From: Singulisphaera sp. GP187
Lineage (GTDB): Bacteria; Planctomycetota; Planctomycetia; Isosphaerales; Isosphaeraceae
Length of the DNA: 64,000 bases
Assembly: GCF_900129635.1 (NCBI RefSeq)
Contig: NZ_FSRB01000001.1
Location: 3,945,501 to 4,009,500 of the forward strand
Direction of reading: 5' to 3'
Part shown: positions 1 to 8,588 of the stretch, piece by piece
How the letters are laid out: each line of letters starts with the position of its first letter
Position numbering within the stretch: the first letter of the stretch is position 1
Program-made: the position numbers and the translations under genes
Notes under the pieces: generated by a model
The model's input: only the letters and a program-made list of their open reading frames with translations
The model's database searches: none
Told to the model about the DNA's origin: nothing

Positions 1-1
1 C

Positions 2-637
2 CTGGCTCTGCTTCAGCTCCACACCCCGACCGGGTCGGTCAAGCCGCTGCGGATCTCCGGCAAGTCGCTTCACGCCAACGAGGTCATGTTCGACGAGCCA
101 GGCCTCTACCAGGCGGCGACCGCCCGCAAGCCCCTGGTCTATTCCACGTATACCGACGCGTCGGGAAAGCAGGCGTTCGCCCGGGTCCCCAAGAGCGAGC
201 TCAAGCTGCCGGAGGGAGGAAAGCTGATCCTCGGCACGAAAGGGCACCAGTACTCGAAGGCGTTGATCCTCTGCGGCGAATCCTCGGCGAAGTCGCCTGC
301 ACCGCTCGGGCACAAGCTGGAGATCGTCGTCGAAAGCCCGCTCGGTAACCAGGGTTTCTCGGCCGACCAGCCGGTCAAGGCCCGCGTCCTGTTCCAAGGA
401 AAGCCGCTGGCCGGCGTGAAGGTCGACGCGGCAAGCACCACGCTGAGCCCGGACGGCCTCCCGGAGACCGCGGCCGAGACCGACTCCGAAGGTCGCGTCG
501 CGCTCGAGCTGCCCGAACCCGGCACCTGGGTCCTCAACGTGACGTACAAGTTCGACTCCGCGCCGGGGGACCGCCAAGCCTTCGACGTCGAGTCCTACGT
601 GGCGACCTTCGCCATCCCGGTCGCCGAGGCGAAGTGA
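2..637 (+). CDS. DUF4198-like protein, 3' part (truncated by window start)
   Basis: The frame is open from base 2 to the TGA at 635-637, so the gene begins before the window. An internal ATG at 86 is unlikely to be the true start because coding-quality sequence continues upstream. The visible 211 residues contain the motif LGHKLEIVVESP and a following beta-rich section (KARVLFQGKPLAGVKV, then TDSEGRVALELPEPGTWVL). This matches the second half of DUF4198 (nickel/cobalt-uptake-associated periplasmic) proteins, which carry a carboxypeptidase-regulatory-like Ig fold. A signal peptide would lie outside the window. The family is usually periplasmic, with a poorly defined role. The next gene is 350 bp downstream and is probably separately transcribed. 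Confidence 0.7.
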   Translation: MALLQLHTPTGSVKPLRISGKSLHANEVMFDEPGLYQAATARKPLVYSTYTDASGKQAFARVPKSELKLPEGGKLILGTKGHQYSKALILCGESSAKSPAPLGHKLEIVVESPLGNQGFSADQPVKARVLFQGKPLAGVKVDAASTTLSPDGLPETAAETDSEGRVALELPEPGTWVLNVTYKFDSAPGDRQAFDVESYVATFAIPVAEAK

Positions 638-666
638 CCCAAGGCCATCATCGCTTGAAACTTTCC

Positions 667-760
667 AACGACCCGATCCAGGGCGAGGAAGCCTCTCGTT
701 ACTCGTTCCCACGGAGGACCGTGGGAACGAGGGGGATTCCTCGCTCTCTGGCGGGTCGTT
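667..760. repeat. 94-bp imperfect palindrome, dispersed hairpin repeat copy 1
   Basis: The outer arms AACGACCCG (667-675) and CGGGTCGTT (752-760) pair. Next inward, GCGAGGAA pairs with TTCCTCGC. The core CTCGTTCCCACG / CGTGGGAACGAG spans 702-731. Near-identical elements occur at 13121-13140 + 14468-14541 (one copy split by an insertion) and at 55601-55693. It sits between two same-strand genes and resembles a REP/BIME or small MITE. A further short inverted repeat of the CGCTCGCC type lies at 771-798. The rest of the 638-989 gap shows nothing recognisable. Confidence 0.85.
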
Positions 761-989
761 GAAACTTTCCAGGCGAGCGGGAATGTTCTCGCTCGCCTTT
801 AGGCTCGCTTACGCACAAACACCAAACACTTCGCTTACATCCAATCTTCTTGACACCAGAACAACAAGCTCCCCATTCGCCTGAACGAATGCAAAAAGTT
901 CCCTCGCCCCCTTGCCAACCCCTCGATCGCGCGGTATTACGATTATAAAAATCTTCACACCGCCCCCTCTGGTGAAGGATCAAATTCGT

Positions 990-1994
990 ATGCGACGCCG
1001 AGGATTCACACTGATCGAGCTCCTGGTCGTGATCGCGATCATTGCGATCTTGATCGCCCTGCTATTGCCGGCCGTCCAGGCGGCGCGCGAGGCAGCCCGC
1101 CGCTCCCAGTGCGTCAACAACCTCAAGCAGTTGGGGATCGCGCTGCACAACTATCACGACACGATGGGGCGGTTCCCGTTCGGCGCGATTGTCGCACCCT
1201 CGAACAACTACTGGGTCCTCCGCGGCGCCGGTGGCGAACACTACCGCTACTCGGTCCTGGCCATGCTCTCGCCGTTCCTGGAGCAGACGCAGGTCTATCA
1301 CGCGTTGAACTTTGACTTCCCCGTCTTCGATGAGGTGGGGGCCGCGACCCTGCCCAACACCACGGTTTTCGCCCTGAAGGTCGCGCTATTTCTCTGTCCC
1401 AGCGACACGGGGCAGACGGTGCAACCGGGTTTCGCCCCGGGAAACTACATGGGCTGCGCCGGCGACGGTCAGAACAATGGCGGATCGGCCCTCTGGGGCA
1501 ACCCCAACGGCACCTTCTTCTACAACTCGTCGGTGAGTTTGGCCCACGTCAGCGACGGGTCGAGCCAGACCGCCCTCATCAGCGAGAGCGTGCTCGGCCC
1601 CGGCAGCTTCGATATTCCCAAGCCGGGCTCGCCCACCCCGATCAACGTCCAGACTGAGATTCCGTTCACGCCGATCACGAACTACTTGCCGCTGAGCCTC
1701 AGCGAATGCCAGGTCCCGACGCGCTACTCCGGCTGGCGGAACCGCGGTTGGATCCAGGGTGACATGCGCAACATGCTCTACACCCACTTCCTCACCCCCA
1801 ACAGCAAGACCTACGACTGCCTCCGGGGTAGCGACTACGGCTGGAAAACCGCCCGCAGCCGACACTCCGGCGGCGTCAACGTCCTCTTCGGCGACGGCTC
1901 GGTGCGGTTCATCAAGGACTCCATCAACCAGCCGACCTGGGCCGCCCTGGCCACCCGTGCCGGCGGCGAAGTCATCAGCAGCGACGCCTACTGA
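990..1994 (+). CDS. DUF1559 domain prepilin-like protein
   Basis: 334 residues from ATG 990, chosen over an upstream in-frame start at 912 because the type IV prepilin N-terminus begins here (RRRGFTLIELLVVIAIIAIL) and a GGTGAAGGA ribosome site lies about 10 bases upstream. The prepilin cleavage site is after G of RRRG, before FTLIE. The hydrophobic helix is followed by QAAREAARRSQCVNNLKQLG and a DUF1559 body, and the C-terminus has the family signature around RHSGGVNVLFGDGSVRFI. These proteins are greatly expanded in Planctomycetes. They are thought to be exported by a type II secretion or pseudopilus route, with no fixed function. Length is typical. Confidence 0.93.
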   Translation: MRRRGFTLIELLVVIAIIAILIALLLPAVQAAREAARRSQCVNNLKQLGIALHNYHDTMGRFPFGAIVAPSNNYWVLRGAGGEHYRYSVLAMLSPFLEQTQVYHALNFDFPVFDEVGAATLPNTTVFALKVALFLCPSDTGQTVQPGFAPGNYMGCAGDGQNNGGSALWGNPNGTFFYNSSVSLAHVSDGSSQTALISESVLGPGSFDIPKPGSPTPINVQTEIPFTPITNYLPLSLSECQVPTRYSGWRNRGWIQGDMRNMLYTHFLTPNSKTYDCLRGSDYGWKTARSRHSGGVNVLFGDGSVRFIKDSINQPTWAALATRAGGEVISSDAY

Positions 1995-2363
1995 TCCATC
2001 GCCCCCGGATTCGTTCCATTCCCTGATCGGTTCCTGGCCTCGTTCCACGCTTTGGCGTGGAGGGTTCGTTCAGGCGCTCGGGCTCAGCCTTTCCTTTTTT
2101 TCGGGCGCCCCAGAAACGGTCGGCAGGACCTTCCTGACTCGGCGATCGGCGCGCGTTACAATCGCCCTCCCGAACTGGCCTGATTCCCAGAAACCGGAGC
2201 CAAGTGGCCGGAGCCCTCGACTTAAGACCGCCGGAGACAACAGGTTCCGACTCCCCCGAACCGATCACGCCTCGGTCAGTCCTCCGGATCGCGTTGACAG
2301 TCGTGGTCCCGCTCAGTCGGCTCCAGTCTCGATTCCCACCACACGAGGCTTTTGGATTCTCCC
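1995..2363. other. Intergenic, 369 bp, one small hairpin
   Basis: The only clear structure is a perfect stem CCACGC-TTTG-GCGTGG at 2045-2060, about 50 bases after the DUF1559 stop. It lacks a T-run, so a rho-independent terminator is not certain. No promoter or small ORF stood out upstream of the DUF1080 gene. Confidence 0.4.
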
Positions 2364-3710
2364 ATGAAGTTCCGACCCACTGCTCTCCTCCCGCTGGCGG
2401 CCTGCGTCGCCACCCTTCTCACCGCGCCTGGCCTAACGCGGGCCGCGGAAGACCTCAACGTGGCCCCCAAGGGGTTCACGGCCCTGTTCAACGGCAAAGA
2501 CCTGAGCGGTTGGCACGGAATGCCTCACTTCGACCCGCGCACCCTCGCCGCCATGAGCGAGGAAGCACGGACAAAGCAGATCGCCGAGTGGACCGAAGAC
2601 GCCAAGAAACACTGGAGCGTCCAGGGAGACGACCTCGTCAATGACGGCCATGGGGCTTACCTGACCACCGACAAAGACTATGGCGACTTCGAGTTGCTGA
2701 TCGACTACAAGACCGTCCCCAAGGCGGACAGCGGGATCTACCTCCGCGGCACCCCCCAAGTCCAGATCTGGGACAACACCCCGGAAGGCCCGAGCAGCAA
2801 GATCGGCGGCCTCAAGGGATCGGGCGGCCTGTTCAACAACAGTGACAAGGCGCCGGGCCGCGACCCGCTCGTGGTGGCCGACAAGCCGTTCGGCGAGTGG
2901 AACCACTTCCGGATCATCCTGGTCGGAGCCCGGATCACGGTCTACCTCAACGACAAGCTCGTCGTCGACCACGCCCAGATGGAAAACTTCTGGGACCGCG
3001 CCTTGCCCCTGTTCGCCCGCGGCCCGATCCAGCTTCAGACCCACGGCGGCGAGATCCGCTGGCGGAACATCTTCCTCCGCGAAATCCCGGCCGCCGAGGC
3101 CAATAAGATCCTCTCCGAGCAGGGCAACAAAGGCTTCACCGCGATCTTCGACGGGAAGACGCTCGAAGGCTGGGCCGGGGCAGCGAACAACTACGAAGTC
3201 GTCGACGGCGCCATTCGCTGCAAGCCGCACAAGGGAGGCGTTCTCTTCCACAAGGATGCCCTCTCCGACTTCGTCGCTCGCGTCCAGTTCCGCCTCCCGG
3301 CGGGGGGCAACAACGGGCTGGCGATCCGCTACCCGGGCACCAACCCGTCGGACAACGCCGCCTATGCCGGCATGTGCGAATTGCAAGTGCTTGACGATAC
3401 GTCCGACCAGTACGCCAAGCTCGATCCCCGGCAGTACCATGGCTCGGTCTACGGAATCGTAGCGGCCAAGCGTGGCTACCTCCGCCCCGTGGGCGAGTGG
3501 AACTTCCAGGAAGTGACCGTCAAAGGCCCCCACATCAAAGTCGAGCTGAACGGGAACGTGATCGTGGACGCCGACGTGAGCAAGGTGACCGAGTACATGG
3601 CCAACTCCCCTCACCCTGGCAAGGACCGCACCTCGGGCCACTTCGGCTTCGCCGGCCACAACGAACCGGTCGAGTTCCGCGAGATCGACATCAAGCCCCT
3701 GAAGAATTGA
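2364..3710 (+). CDS. Secreted protein with two DUF1080 (3-keto-disaccharide hydrolase) domains
   Basis: 448 residues. ATG 2364 gives a normal signal peptide (KFRPTALLPLAACVATLL, cleavage near TRAAED); the TTG at 2352 would only add four residues. Two LamG/concanavalin-like DUF1080 repeats follow: roughly residues 37-240, starting GFTALFNGKDLSGWHG and containing LRGTPQVQIWDN, and roughly 250-448, starting GFTAIFDGKTLEGWAG and containing CELQVLDD. DUF1080 members include 3-keto-glycoside hydrolases that act after Gfo/Idh/MocA-type 3-oxidation of sugars. Two such oxidoreductases lie elsewhere in the window, so a joint role in periplasmic glycan breakdown is plausible (inference). The first repeat has an insertion after GWHG with a helical segment. 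Confidence 0.88.
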   Translation: MKFRPTALLPLAACVATLLTAPGLTRAAEDLNVAPKGFTALFNGKDLSGWHGMPHFDPRTLAAMSEEARTKQIAEWTEDAKKHWSVQGDDLVNDGHGAYLTTDKDYGDFELLIDYKTVPKADSGIYLRGTPQVQIWDNTPEGPSSKIGGLKGSGGLFNNSDKAPGRDPLVVADKPFGEWNHFRIILVGARITVYLNDKLVVDHAQMENFWDRALPLFARGPIQLQTHGGEIRWRNIFLREIPAAEANKILSEQGNKGFTAIFDGKTLEGWAGAANNYEVVDGAIRCKPHKGGVLFHKDALSDFVARVQFRLPAGGNNGLAIRYPGTNPSDNAAYAGMCELQVLDDTSDQYAKLDPRQYHGSVYGIVAAKRGYLRPVGEWNFQEVTVKGPHIKVELNGNVIVDADVSKVTEYMANSPHPGKDRTSGHFGFAGHNEPVEFREIDIKPLKN

Positions 3711-3782
3711 TGAAGCGCGGCTGAAAACGGGAGAAGACTCTTACACGTCGAGAAAGCTTCTCCTGTTGGAGCGTTCACGTCT

Positions 3783-3819
3783 GGGGTGGCTGAGGTCCGA
3801 AAACGGCCTCAGCCACCCC
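3783..3819. repeat. 13-bp-stem hairpin
   Basis: GGGGTGGCTGAGG (3783-3795) pairs perfectly with CCTCAGCCACCCC (3807-3819). It sits between the DUF1080 stop and the aldolase start. There is no following T-tract, so it is either a factor-assisted terminator or a REP-like element. Confidence 0.7.
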
Positions 3820-3860
3820 AAAGCCATTCGCGACTCCCAACAAAGCTAAGGGCCCCCACG

Positions 3861-5171
3861 ATGAGCCGCCAGCGCGACCTAGTCCACCCGCGTGACGAGA
3901 TCATGCGTGCGATGGAGCGGATCTACCGCTATCGGATGACGACCACGTCCGGCGGGAACCTCTCGATCCGGGACGAAGTGGGCGACCTCTGGATCACCCC
4001 CGCCCGGGTCGACAAAGGAAGCCTGCGCCGCGAGGACATCGTCCACGTTCGCGCGGACGGAACCGTCGACGGTCCGCATCCCCCCTCGTCCGAGCTCCCG
4101 TTCCACCGCGCCATCTATGAGGCGCGGCCCGACGCCCGAGGGATCGTCCACGCGCATCCGGTCGCGCTCGTCGCCTTCAGCATCTGCCAGCGCACGCCCG
4201 ACACCCGCCTACTCCCCCAGGCCCGCCAGATCTGCGGCGCGGCGGGCTTCGCCCCCTACGCGCTCCCTGGCAGCAAGGCGCTCGGAGCCAACATCGCCCA
4301 GACGTTCGCGGCGGGGTCCGACTGCGTGGTGCTCGAGAACCACGGCGTCGTGACCGCCGGCTCGAATCTCCAGGAGGCCTTCGAACGGTTCGAGACCCTC
4401 GAATTCACCGCCAAGACGATCATCAAGGCAAGCCTGCTCGGCGAAGTCCGTTACCTTGACGACGAGCAGGCCGGACGCCGGCCCGAGGCCTCGCCCTCGG
4501 CCGACTCCCCTGCCCCATCCTTCCAGCCGGGGCCGGCCACGAGCCGGGAGAAAGAGCTGCGTCGGCAACTCTGCGAGTTTGTCCGCCGCAGTTATCAGCA
4601 ACGGTTGATGATCAGTACCGAAGGCGCATTCTCGGCCCGCCTCGACGAGGATTCGTTCCTGATCACCCCCCACCGGGTCGACCGCAACATCCTCGACCCC
4701 GACGCGATCGTCCTGGTTCACAAAGGGGCCACCGAAGCGGGCAAGACGCCGAGCTCCGCGGTCCGCAATCATGAGGCGATCTATCAAGGCCATCCCAAGA
4801 TCCACTCGATCGTCAACGCATACCCGGTGAACGCCACCGCCTTCAGCGCGACGGCGACCACCCTCGACCCGCGTACGATCCCTGAAAGCTATATCTTCCT
4901 CCGCGACGTCCGCCGAATCCCCTACGGCATCCCGCAGGGCGACGGCCGCGAACTGGCCGGTCTGACCTCCCTGCGCGACCCGGTCCTGATCTTCGAGAAC
5001 GACGGCGTCCAGGTTTGCGGCTCCAGCGTCCTCGACGCGTTCGACCGGCTCGAAGTCCTCGAGTCGACCGCCGAGGCGATGATCAACGGATTCGCCCTCA
5101 ACAAAGGGACGATCCATCGGATGCCCGACGCCGTGATCTCCGAGTTGAACCAAGCGTTCGGGCTGGACTGA
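3861..5171 (+). CDS. Tandem class II aldolase/adducin protein, second domain degenerate
   Basis: 436 residues from ATG 3861; the longer frame from 3786 runs through the hairpin and is rejected. Domain 1 (about 5-205) has the class II aldolase zinc motifs HAHP and ENHG plus the SGGNLSIR phosphate loop. This fits the L-fuculose-/rhamnulose-phosphate aldolase or epimerase fold. Domain 2 (about 225-436) is homologous, but the same positions read NAYP and ENDG, so the zinc histidines are lost. It probably keeps only a structural or regulatory role. A nearby rhaA makes a deoxy-sugar substrate conceivable, but the sequence does not prove it. The last 135 bases are repeated at 8430-8564. Confidence 0.88.
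   Translation: MSRQRDLVHPRDEIMRAMERIYRYRMTTTSGGNLSIRDEVGDLWITPARVDKGSLRREDIVHVRADGTVDGPHPPSSELPFHRAIYEARPDARGIVHAHPVALVAFSICQRTPDTRLLPQARQICGAAGFAPYALPGSKALGANIAQTFAAGSDCVVLENHGVVTAGSNLQEAFERFETLEFTAKTIIKASLLGEVRYLDDEQAGRRPEASPSADSPAPSFQPGPATSREKELRRQLCEFVRRSYQQRLMISTEGAFSARLDEDSFLITPHRVDRNILDPDAIVLVHKGATEAGKTPSSAVRNHEAIYQGHPKIHSIVNAYPVNATAFSATATTLDPRTIPESYIFLRDVRRIPYGIPQGDGRELAGLTSLRDPVLIFENDGVQVCGSSVLDAFDRLEVLESTAEAMINGFALNKGTIHRMPDAVISELNQAFGLD
5037..5171 (+). repeat. 135-bp direct repeat, copy A (aldolase 3' end)
   Basis: The first about 105 bases are identical to 8430-8534. The last 30 differ at seven positions, six of them synonymous and one changing Asn to Asp. The two copies bracket a 3.26-kb segment with unrelated genes, an arrangement like that left when DNA integrates into, or recombines at, the 3' end of a gene. 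Confidence 0.9.
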
Positions 5172-5282
5172 TTTCTTTTCGTCCGCGACCCAACCGCGAG
5201 TCCCTGATTCACAATCAAGTTCATATTTCATGAGCGAGACCAGTGACAAGTCACTGATCCGCATTGGTCGAATGCGTTTCGC

Positions 5283-5468
5283 TACAGCAGTTTACCGTCG
5301 GATGGCGGACGGGTTCTGAACGTGTTCGCTCTCTGTGGGTGGGGGCTTCGACCCCGGTCTTTGGGCCTTCGCACCGGGGTCGGAGACCCCAGCTACAATC
5401 ATGCGAGCGCCCCGGGATCCGAGACTCCAGCCACCCGGATGTGAGCGAACACAAGGTAAACCGCTGTA
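5283..5468. mobile_element. MITE, about 186 bp, TA-flanked
   Basis: Terminal inverted repeats TACAGCAGTTTACC (5283-5296) and GGTAAACCGCTGTA (5455-5468) begin and end with TA. Internal inverted repeats include GTGTTCGCTC/GAGCGAACAC. The left end continues as GGATGGCGGACGG, matching the ends at 13139 and (inverted) 37275. It has no ORF. TA-ended TIRs are typical of IS630/Tc1-mariner-mobilised MITEs; that assignment is inference. The rest of 5172-5474 holds nothing clear. Confidence 0.7.
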
Positions 5469-5474
5469 AGGCTC

Positions 5475-5894
5475 TCAGGCTCCAGAAAAACCGATACGCT
5501 CGATCGTCCCATCGCGTCTGCGGACGTGTGTGACTCGAGGAGAAAGTGTCGAGAGATCGGTATCGTCGGTTACGTCTGCCAATTGGCCGTTTTGTTCTAA
5601 ATGCTCGTAGAATGTTCGGGCGTCAGAATCCTCCTCAATCGCGGTGGAAGGGGGCAGCGTGTTCCCTGGCTGATTCCCTCCGACCACCGTGGCAATAAAG
5701 TCAGGGAGCGAGGAACCGGCCGACGGAGTCGAAGCCGGTAGTGGTGAATCCGGGGTGGGGGGGACGGCTGACGCGGCAAGCGTTCGAGTCGCCTCGCGCA
5801 ATGCGTGGATGGCGTCAGACAGGTCGAGTTGAGCGGACTTGCCCCGCGGTTGGGGGGCGGGCTGAGACGACGGTCGAGGTGATTTCTTAGCCAT
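5475..5894 (-). CDS. Small hypothetical protein, Pro/Ser-rich
   Basis: 139 residues. ATG at 5894 is preceded by a GAGAGGGAA ribosome site about 8 bases away, supporting a real gene. The N-terminus is basic and disordered (AKKSPRPSSQPAPQPRG), followed by one predicted amphipathic helix (LSDAIHALREATRTLAASAV), a Pro-rich linker and an acidic centre. There is no signal peptide or membrane segment. It lies 132 bases downstream of the peptidase gene on the same strand. Both proteins start with a short polar stretch then an Ala-rich helix, so they may share a localisation or export signal (speculative). I do not recognise the family. Confidence 0.6.
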   Translation of the reverse strand: MAKKSPRPSSQPAPQPRGKSAQLDLSDAIHALREATRTLAASAVPPTPDSPLPASTPSAGSSLPDFIATVVGGNQPGNTLPPSTAIEEDSDARTFYEHLEQNGQLADVTDDTDLSTLSPRVTHVRRRDGTIERIGFSGA

Positions 5895-6026
5895 GGTAGG
5901 TTCCCTCTCGGGATGTATTGGCCGAGGCAGTCGGCTTAGCGGCCCCTGCCTCGGCTCTCATCCTACCTCGACAGCATATCCTCGCACAGGATTTTCAACC
6001 TCGGGAACACGAATCCCGGATGCGTC

Positions 6027-7721
6027 TCAGCACCCGTGGTCACACTCATGGAGGCCGCAGTCGAAATAGAGCCGCTTGAGGACGATCGCCCCATGCTCGT
6101 CGCGGACCAGCGTATGGCTCTTCCGTGACCCGTCGTCCACGACGGGGAGATCGTGCATCGCGGCAGCGGCACCTCCCTGGATGGGTGCAACATCGATCCG
6201 ACCGAATTGCATCAGCTCATTGACGAAAGCGGCCGCATCGTCGACCGCTGTGCGATCCTTTCCGTCATCAACAGCCACCGAAGAGGCGACCGTGAACCGC
6301 GGGGGTTCAGCTGGGGCATGAACCTTGATCGTGAGGCCGGACAGGGTCGTCACGCTCCGAGTCGGCAAGGCCGGGGCGTCTTCAGCCGCTCGGGTGTGCG
6401 CGTCGTCGTCGTCGCCGTACGTCAGAACACTGTGTCCATTGCCTGCTGCGACCGTGGCTGCCATTTTAGGAAGTGGGGCATCCTCCAACATTGACAGGGA
6501 GTCCGCGGCCAAAATGCCGCGCCGGATGAACCCGGTAGCGAGCGCAGTCCGGTAGCGGCCTTCAAACAGCACCCGGTCGGCCTGGATCATGGCGGCCGCC
6601 ACCTGGCTGTAATATCCCGGAGTGATCGGAGCCGTCCGGATCCCGTTCACCAGGAGCTGGCCCATATCCCGGCTGACCGTTTGGAGCGATTGCTCGCTCG
6701 GCGGTCCGACGGCACTCAACATTCGGGCCAGGATATCAAGGAACGCCCCGGTGAAGACGCGAGAGAAGGAATGCGACTCCGATGAGAGTTGACTTGCCGG
6801 CGCACGTGCCGGGAGCAGCCGGGGGTCCTGGTAGGAAAACCGGTTGGCCGCGTTCCGCAACGAGTCCTGATCCACGGCTGTGGAAGAAAGCTGTCGGATC
6901 CCCCACCCAAGCTGTTCGGCCAGCCGGGACAGCCGGGAGTTGGTGTTTAGCCGCCCGTTCGTCTCCTCCAACACCTTCCGACGAAGAGTCGGGAGCTGGA
7001 GAGAAGAGAGGATTCCGCTCATATCTCCGAAAGACTCGTGAAATGCGGCGACCTCCAGGCTGGCCGCGTCAAACAACTGCGGCCGGAGAGCGTCCAGGAT
7101 GGCATGTCCGAGTTCGTGACAGACCACGTCGGCACTCTCCGCCGAGAAGATGGCAACATTCCGAACAACCCTATGGAAGAACCGCAGACCCGCGGTACGG
7201 CTGTAGAATGCGTTGAGATCGTCTCCGGAGTCCAGCCCCACCCCCATCGGTTTGTTGACAGTCGTCCATTGCGTTCCAGAGGGCAACAGTCCAGCCCAGA
7301 AGTTGATCCCTCGGGCCAAAGCCTCGGCAGCAACCCAGAACCGGAAGTTGGCGGTTCCAGGGGAGTACTCGCCCGGAGTTACAGCCGGCTCCGTGATCCG
7401 AGTCTGGAGCAAGGTGTTATTGTTGACCGGGACCTGGACGGCGATCGTCGGGGAGAGCGTCGGATTCCTGGTGGGGGACTCCTCGCTAAAGGGGTCATCC
7501 TCCCATATGGTTATCCGTGACGTCGCCAAGGTTACGCCGCCGAGGCCATCCTGCCCACCGGCCTGAGCCTGCCGCATCATCTCACTCATTTGCTGCATAA
7601 ACTGCATAATCTGCACCGTGGACGCGGCCTGGGCCTGGGCCGCTTGCGCAATGACTTGGAGAGCCTCCGCCAACTCTTCGTTGGTGATAGGCTCAGCAGC
7701 TGAAGATCTTGATTTACTCAT
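6027..7721 (-). CDS. Putative gluzincin (M4-like) metallopeptidase without signal peptide
   Basis: 564 residues. ATG 7721 has a strong GAGGAGA site 8 bases upstream. Residues 12-55 form an Ala/Gln/Met-rich helical segment with no hydrophobic export signal. A zinc motif HELGH is at 202-206, with a downstream glutamate in the AFHESFGDMSG stretch (E229), a spacing fitting gluzincins such as the thermolysin clan. A later SHSFSRVFTGAF stretch may supply the active-site histidine of the C-terminal domain. The region after about 410 is disordered and acidic, and the tail CGLHECDHGC has three cysteines. It lies in an island flanked by the aldolase repeat. Function is unknown; secreted effector or toxin is one possibility, without direct evidence. 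Confidence 0.7.
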   Translation of the reverse strand: MSKSRSSAAEPITNEELAEALQVIAQAAQAQAASTVQIMQFMQQMSEMMRQAQAGGQDGLGGVTLATSRITIWEDDPFSEESPTRNPTLSPTIAVQVPVNNNTLLQTRITEPAVTPGEYSPGTANFRFWVAAEALARGINFWAGLLPSGTQWTTVNKPMGVGLDSGDDLNAFYSRTAGLRFFHRVVRNVAIFSAESADVVCHELGHAILDALRPQLFDAASLEVAAFHESFGDMSGILSSLQLPTLRRKVLEETNGRLNTNSRLSRLAEQLGWGIRQLSSTAVDQDSLRNAANRFSYQDPRLLPARAPASQLSSESHSFSRVFTGAFLDILARMLSAVGPPSEQSLQTVSRDMGQLLVNGIRTAPITPGYYSQVAAAMIQADRVLFEGRYRTALATGFIRRGILAADSLSMLEDAPLPKMAATVAAGNGHSVLTYGDDDDAHTRAAEDAPALPTRSVTTLSGLTIKVHAPAEPPRFTVASSVAVDDGKDRTAVDDAAAFVNELMQFGRIDVAPIQGGAAAAMHDLPVVDDGSRKSHTLVRDEHGAIVLKRLYFDCGLHECDHGC

Positions 7722-8429
7722 TTCTCAAATCTCCTCGTTTCACAAAACTACCGAATTTCAGCAAACAGGAACATTCCTGTCTCAGAAGGAGCAATGGGAC
7801 TGAGCTTGTGTGAGATTGACCCCAGACCACTTCCCTGATTTATGCGAACTCGGCCTCCCAACCCACGTCAGTTGATGACAATTACCGGCCCCTCGCAGTG
7901 CAGAACGACCCCTCCATGGTTTTCTAGCACCAAGGCTCTCACATCCAGATCGCGGCGGGCACCGGTACCGTCGACATCACGACAGAGTCCATACCTCCAC
8001 TGTTCTTTGGCAATGGATCTCCACGTGTCATCTGACGTGACGAATTGCCCGAAATCGCCAAACACTAAGCTCATGGCACAGGAATCGTCATAACAAAAAC
8101 CCAAACCAATTGTTTTCTAGAAATCAATCGTTTGCAAGAATCCGCTTCAAACACCAGCACCTTTTTAGTACTGACACATTTGCTTAGCCAATCTCTGTCA
8201 ACTTTCGAGTTTATTTGCGACGGACGGCCAATCAATGACGCTTGGCTCGGTGTCAGTCCGACGAAAAATTCCACGCAAAAATTCACCGGCGGCGAAAGGG
8301 GGGAGCCAATCCTGGCCACGATCCACGGCTCGTTGGCACATCCCCTTCATCTTCAGTGTTACCTTCCCGCCGAAGAACCGCAAAAGTGGAGGCCATCGAT
8401 TGCCATCGTGGGAGCGCCCCGTTGGAGTT
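7722..8429. other. AT-richer island stretch with no convincing gene
   Basis: Base composition is visibly more AT-rich than the neighbours. Overlapping short ORFs exist on both strands. The only one with coding-like character is minus-strand 7868-8074, listed separately. The right edge is the second aldolase-end repeat. Confidence 0.5.
7868..8074 (-). CDS. Possible small hypothetical protein
   Basis: 68 residues from ATG 8074, beginning MSLVFGDFGQFVTSDDTW and ending GGVVLHCEGPVIVIN. Composition looks protein-like (few rare residues, alternating hydrophobics), but no ribosome site is visible and another frame overlaps it. It lies in the island between the two aldolase-end repeats. No family recognised. 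Confidence 0.3.
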   Translation of the reverse strand: MSLVFGDFGQFVTSDDTWRSIAKEQWRYGLCRDVDGTGARRDLDVRALVLENHGGVVLHCEGPVIVIN

Positions 8430-8564
8430 GCGTTCGACCGGCTCGAAGTCCTCGAGTCGACCGCCGAGGCGATGATCAACGGATTCGCCCTCAACAAAGG
8501 GACGATCCATCGGATGCCCGACGCCGTGATCTCCGAACTGGACCAGGCGTTCGGACTCGATTGA
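8430..8564 (+). pseudogene. Detached 3' end of the class II aldolase gene (repeat copy B)
   Basis: It encodes the last 44 residues of the aldolase ([20 protein letters not shown] onwards) including the stop, with no start or upstream domain. It is identical to 5037-5141, then diverges mostly at silent sites. An upstream fused frame from 8235 is fortuitous. It marks the right boundary of the 5.2-8.4 kb island and may be the original gene end, displaced when the island arrived. Confidence 0.85.
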
Positions 8565-8588
8565 AACGGGCGAACTTTTGTCCGACGG

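Noticed and set aside
8235..8564. ORF of 109 codons ending in the aldolase tail
   Set aside because: Only the last 44 codons are aldolase; the upstream part is unrelated, so it is a pseudogene fragment rather than a gene.
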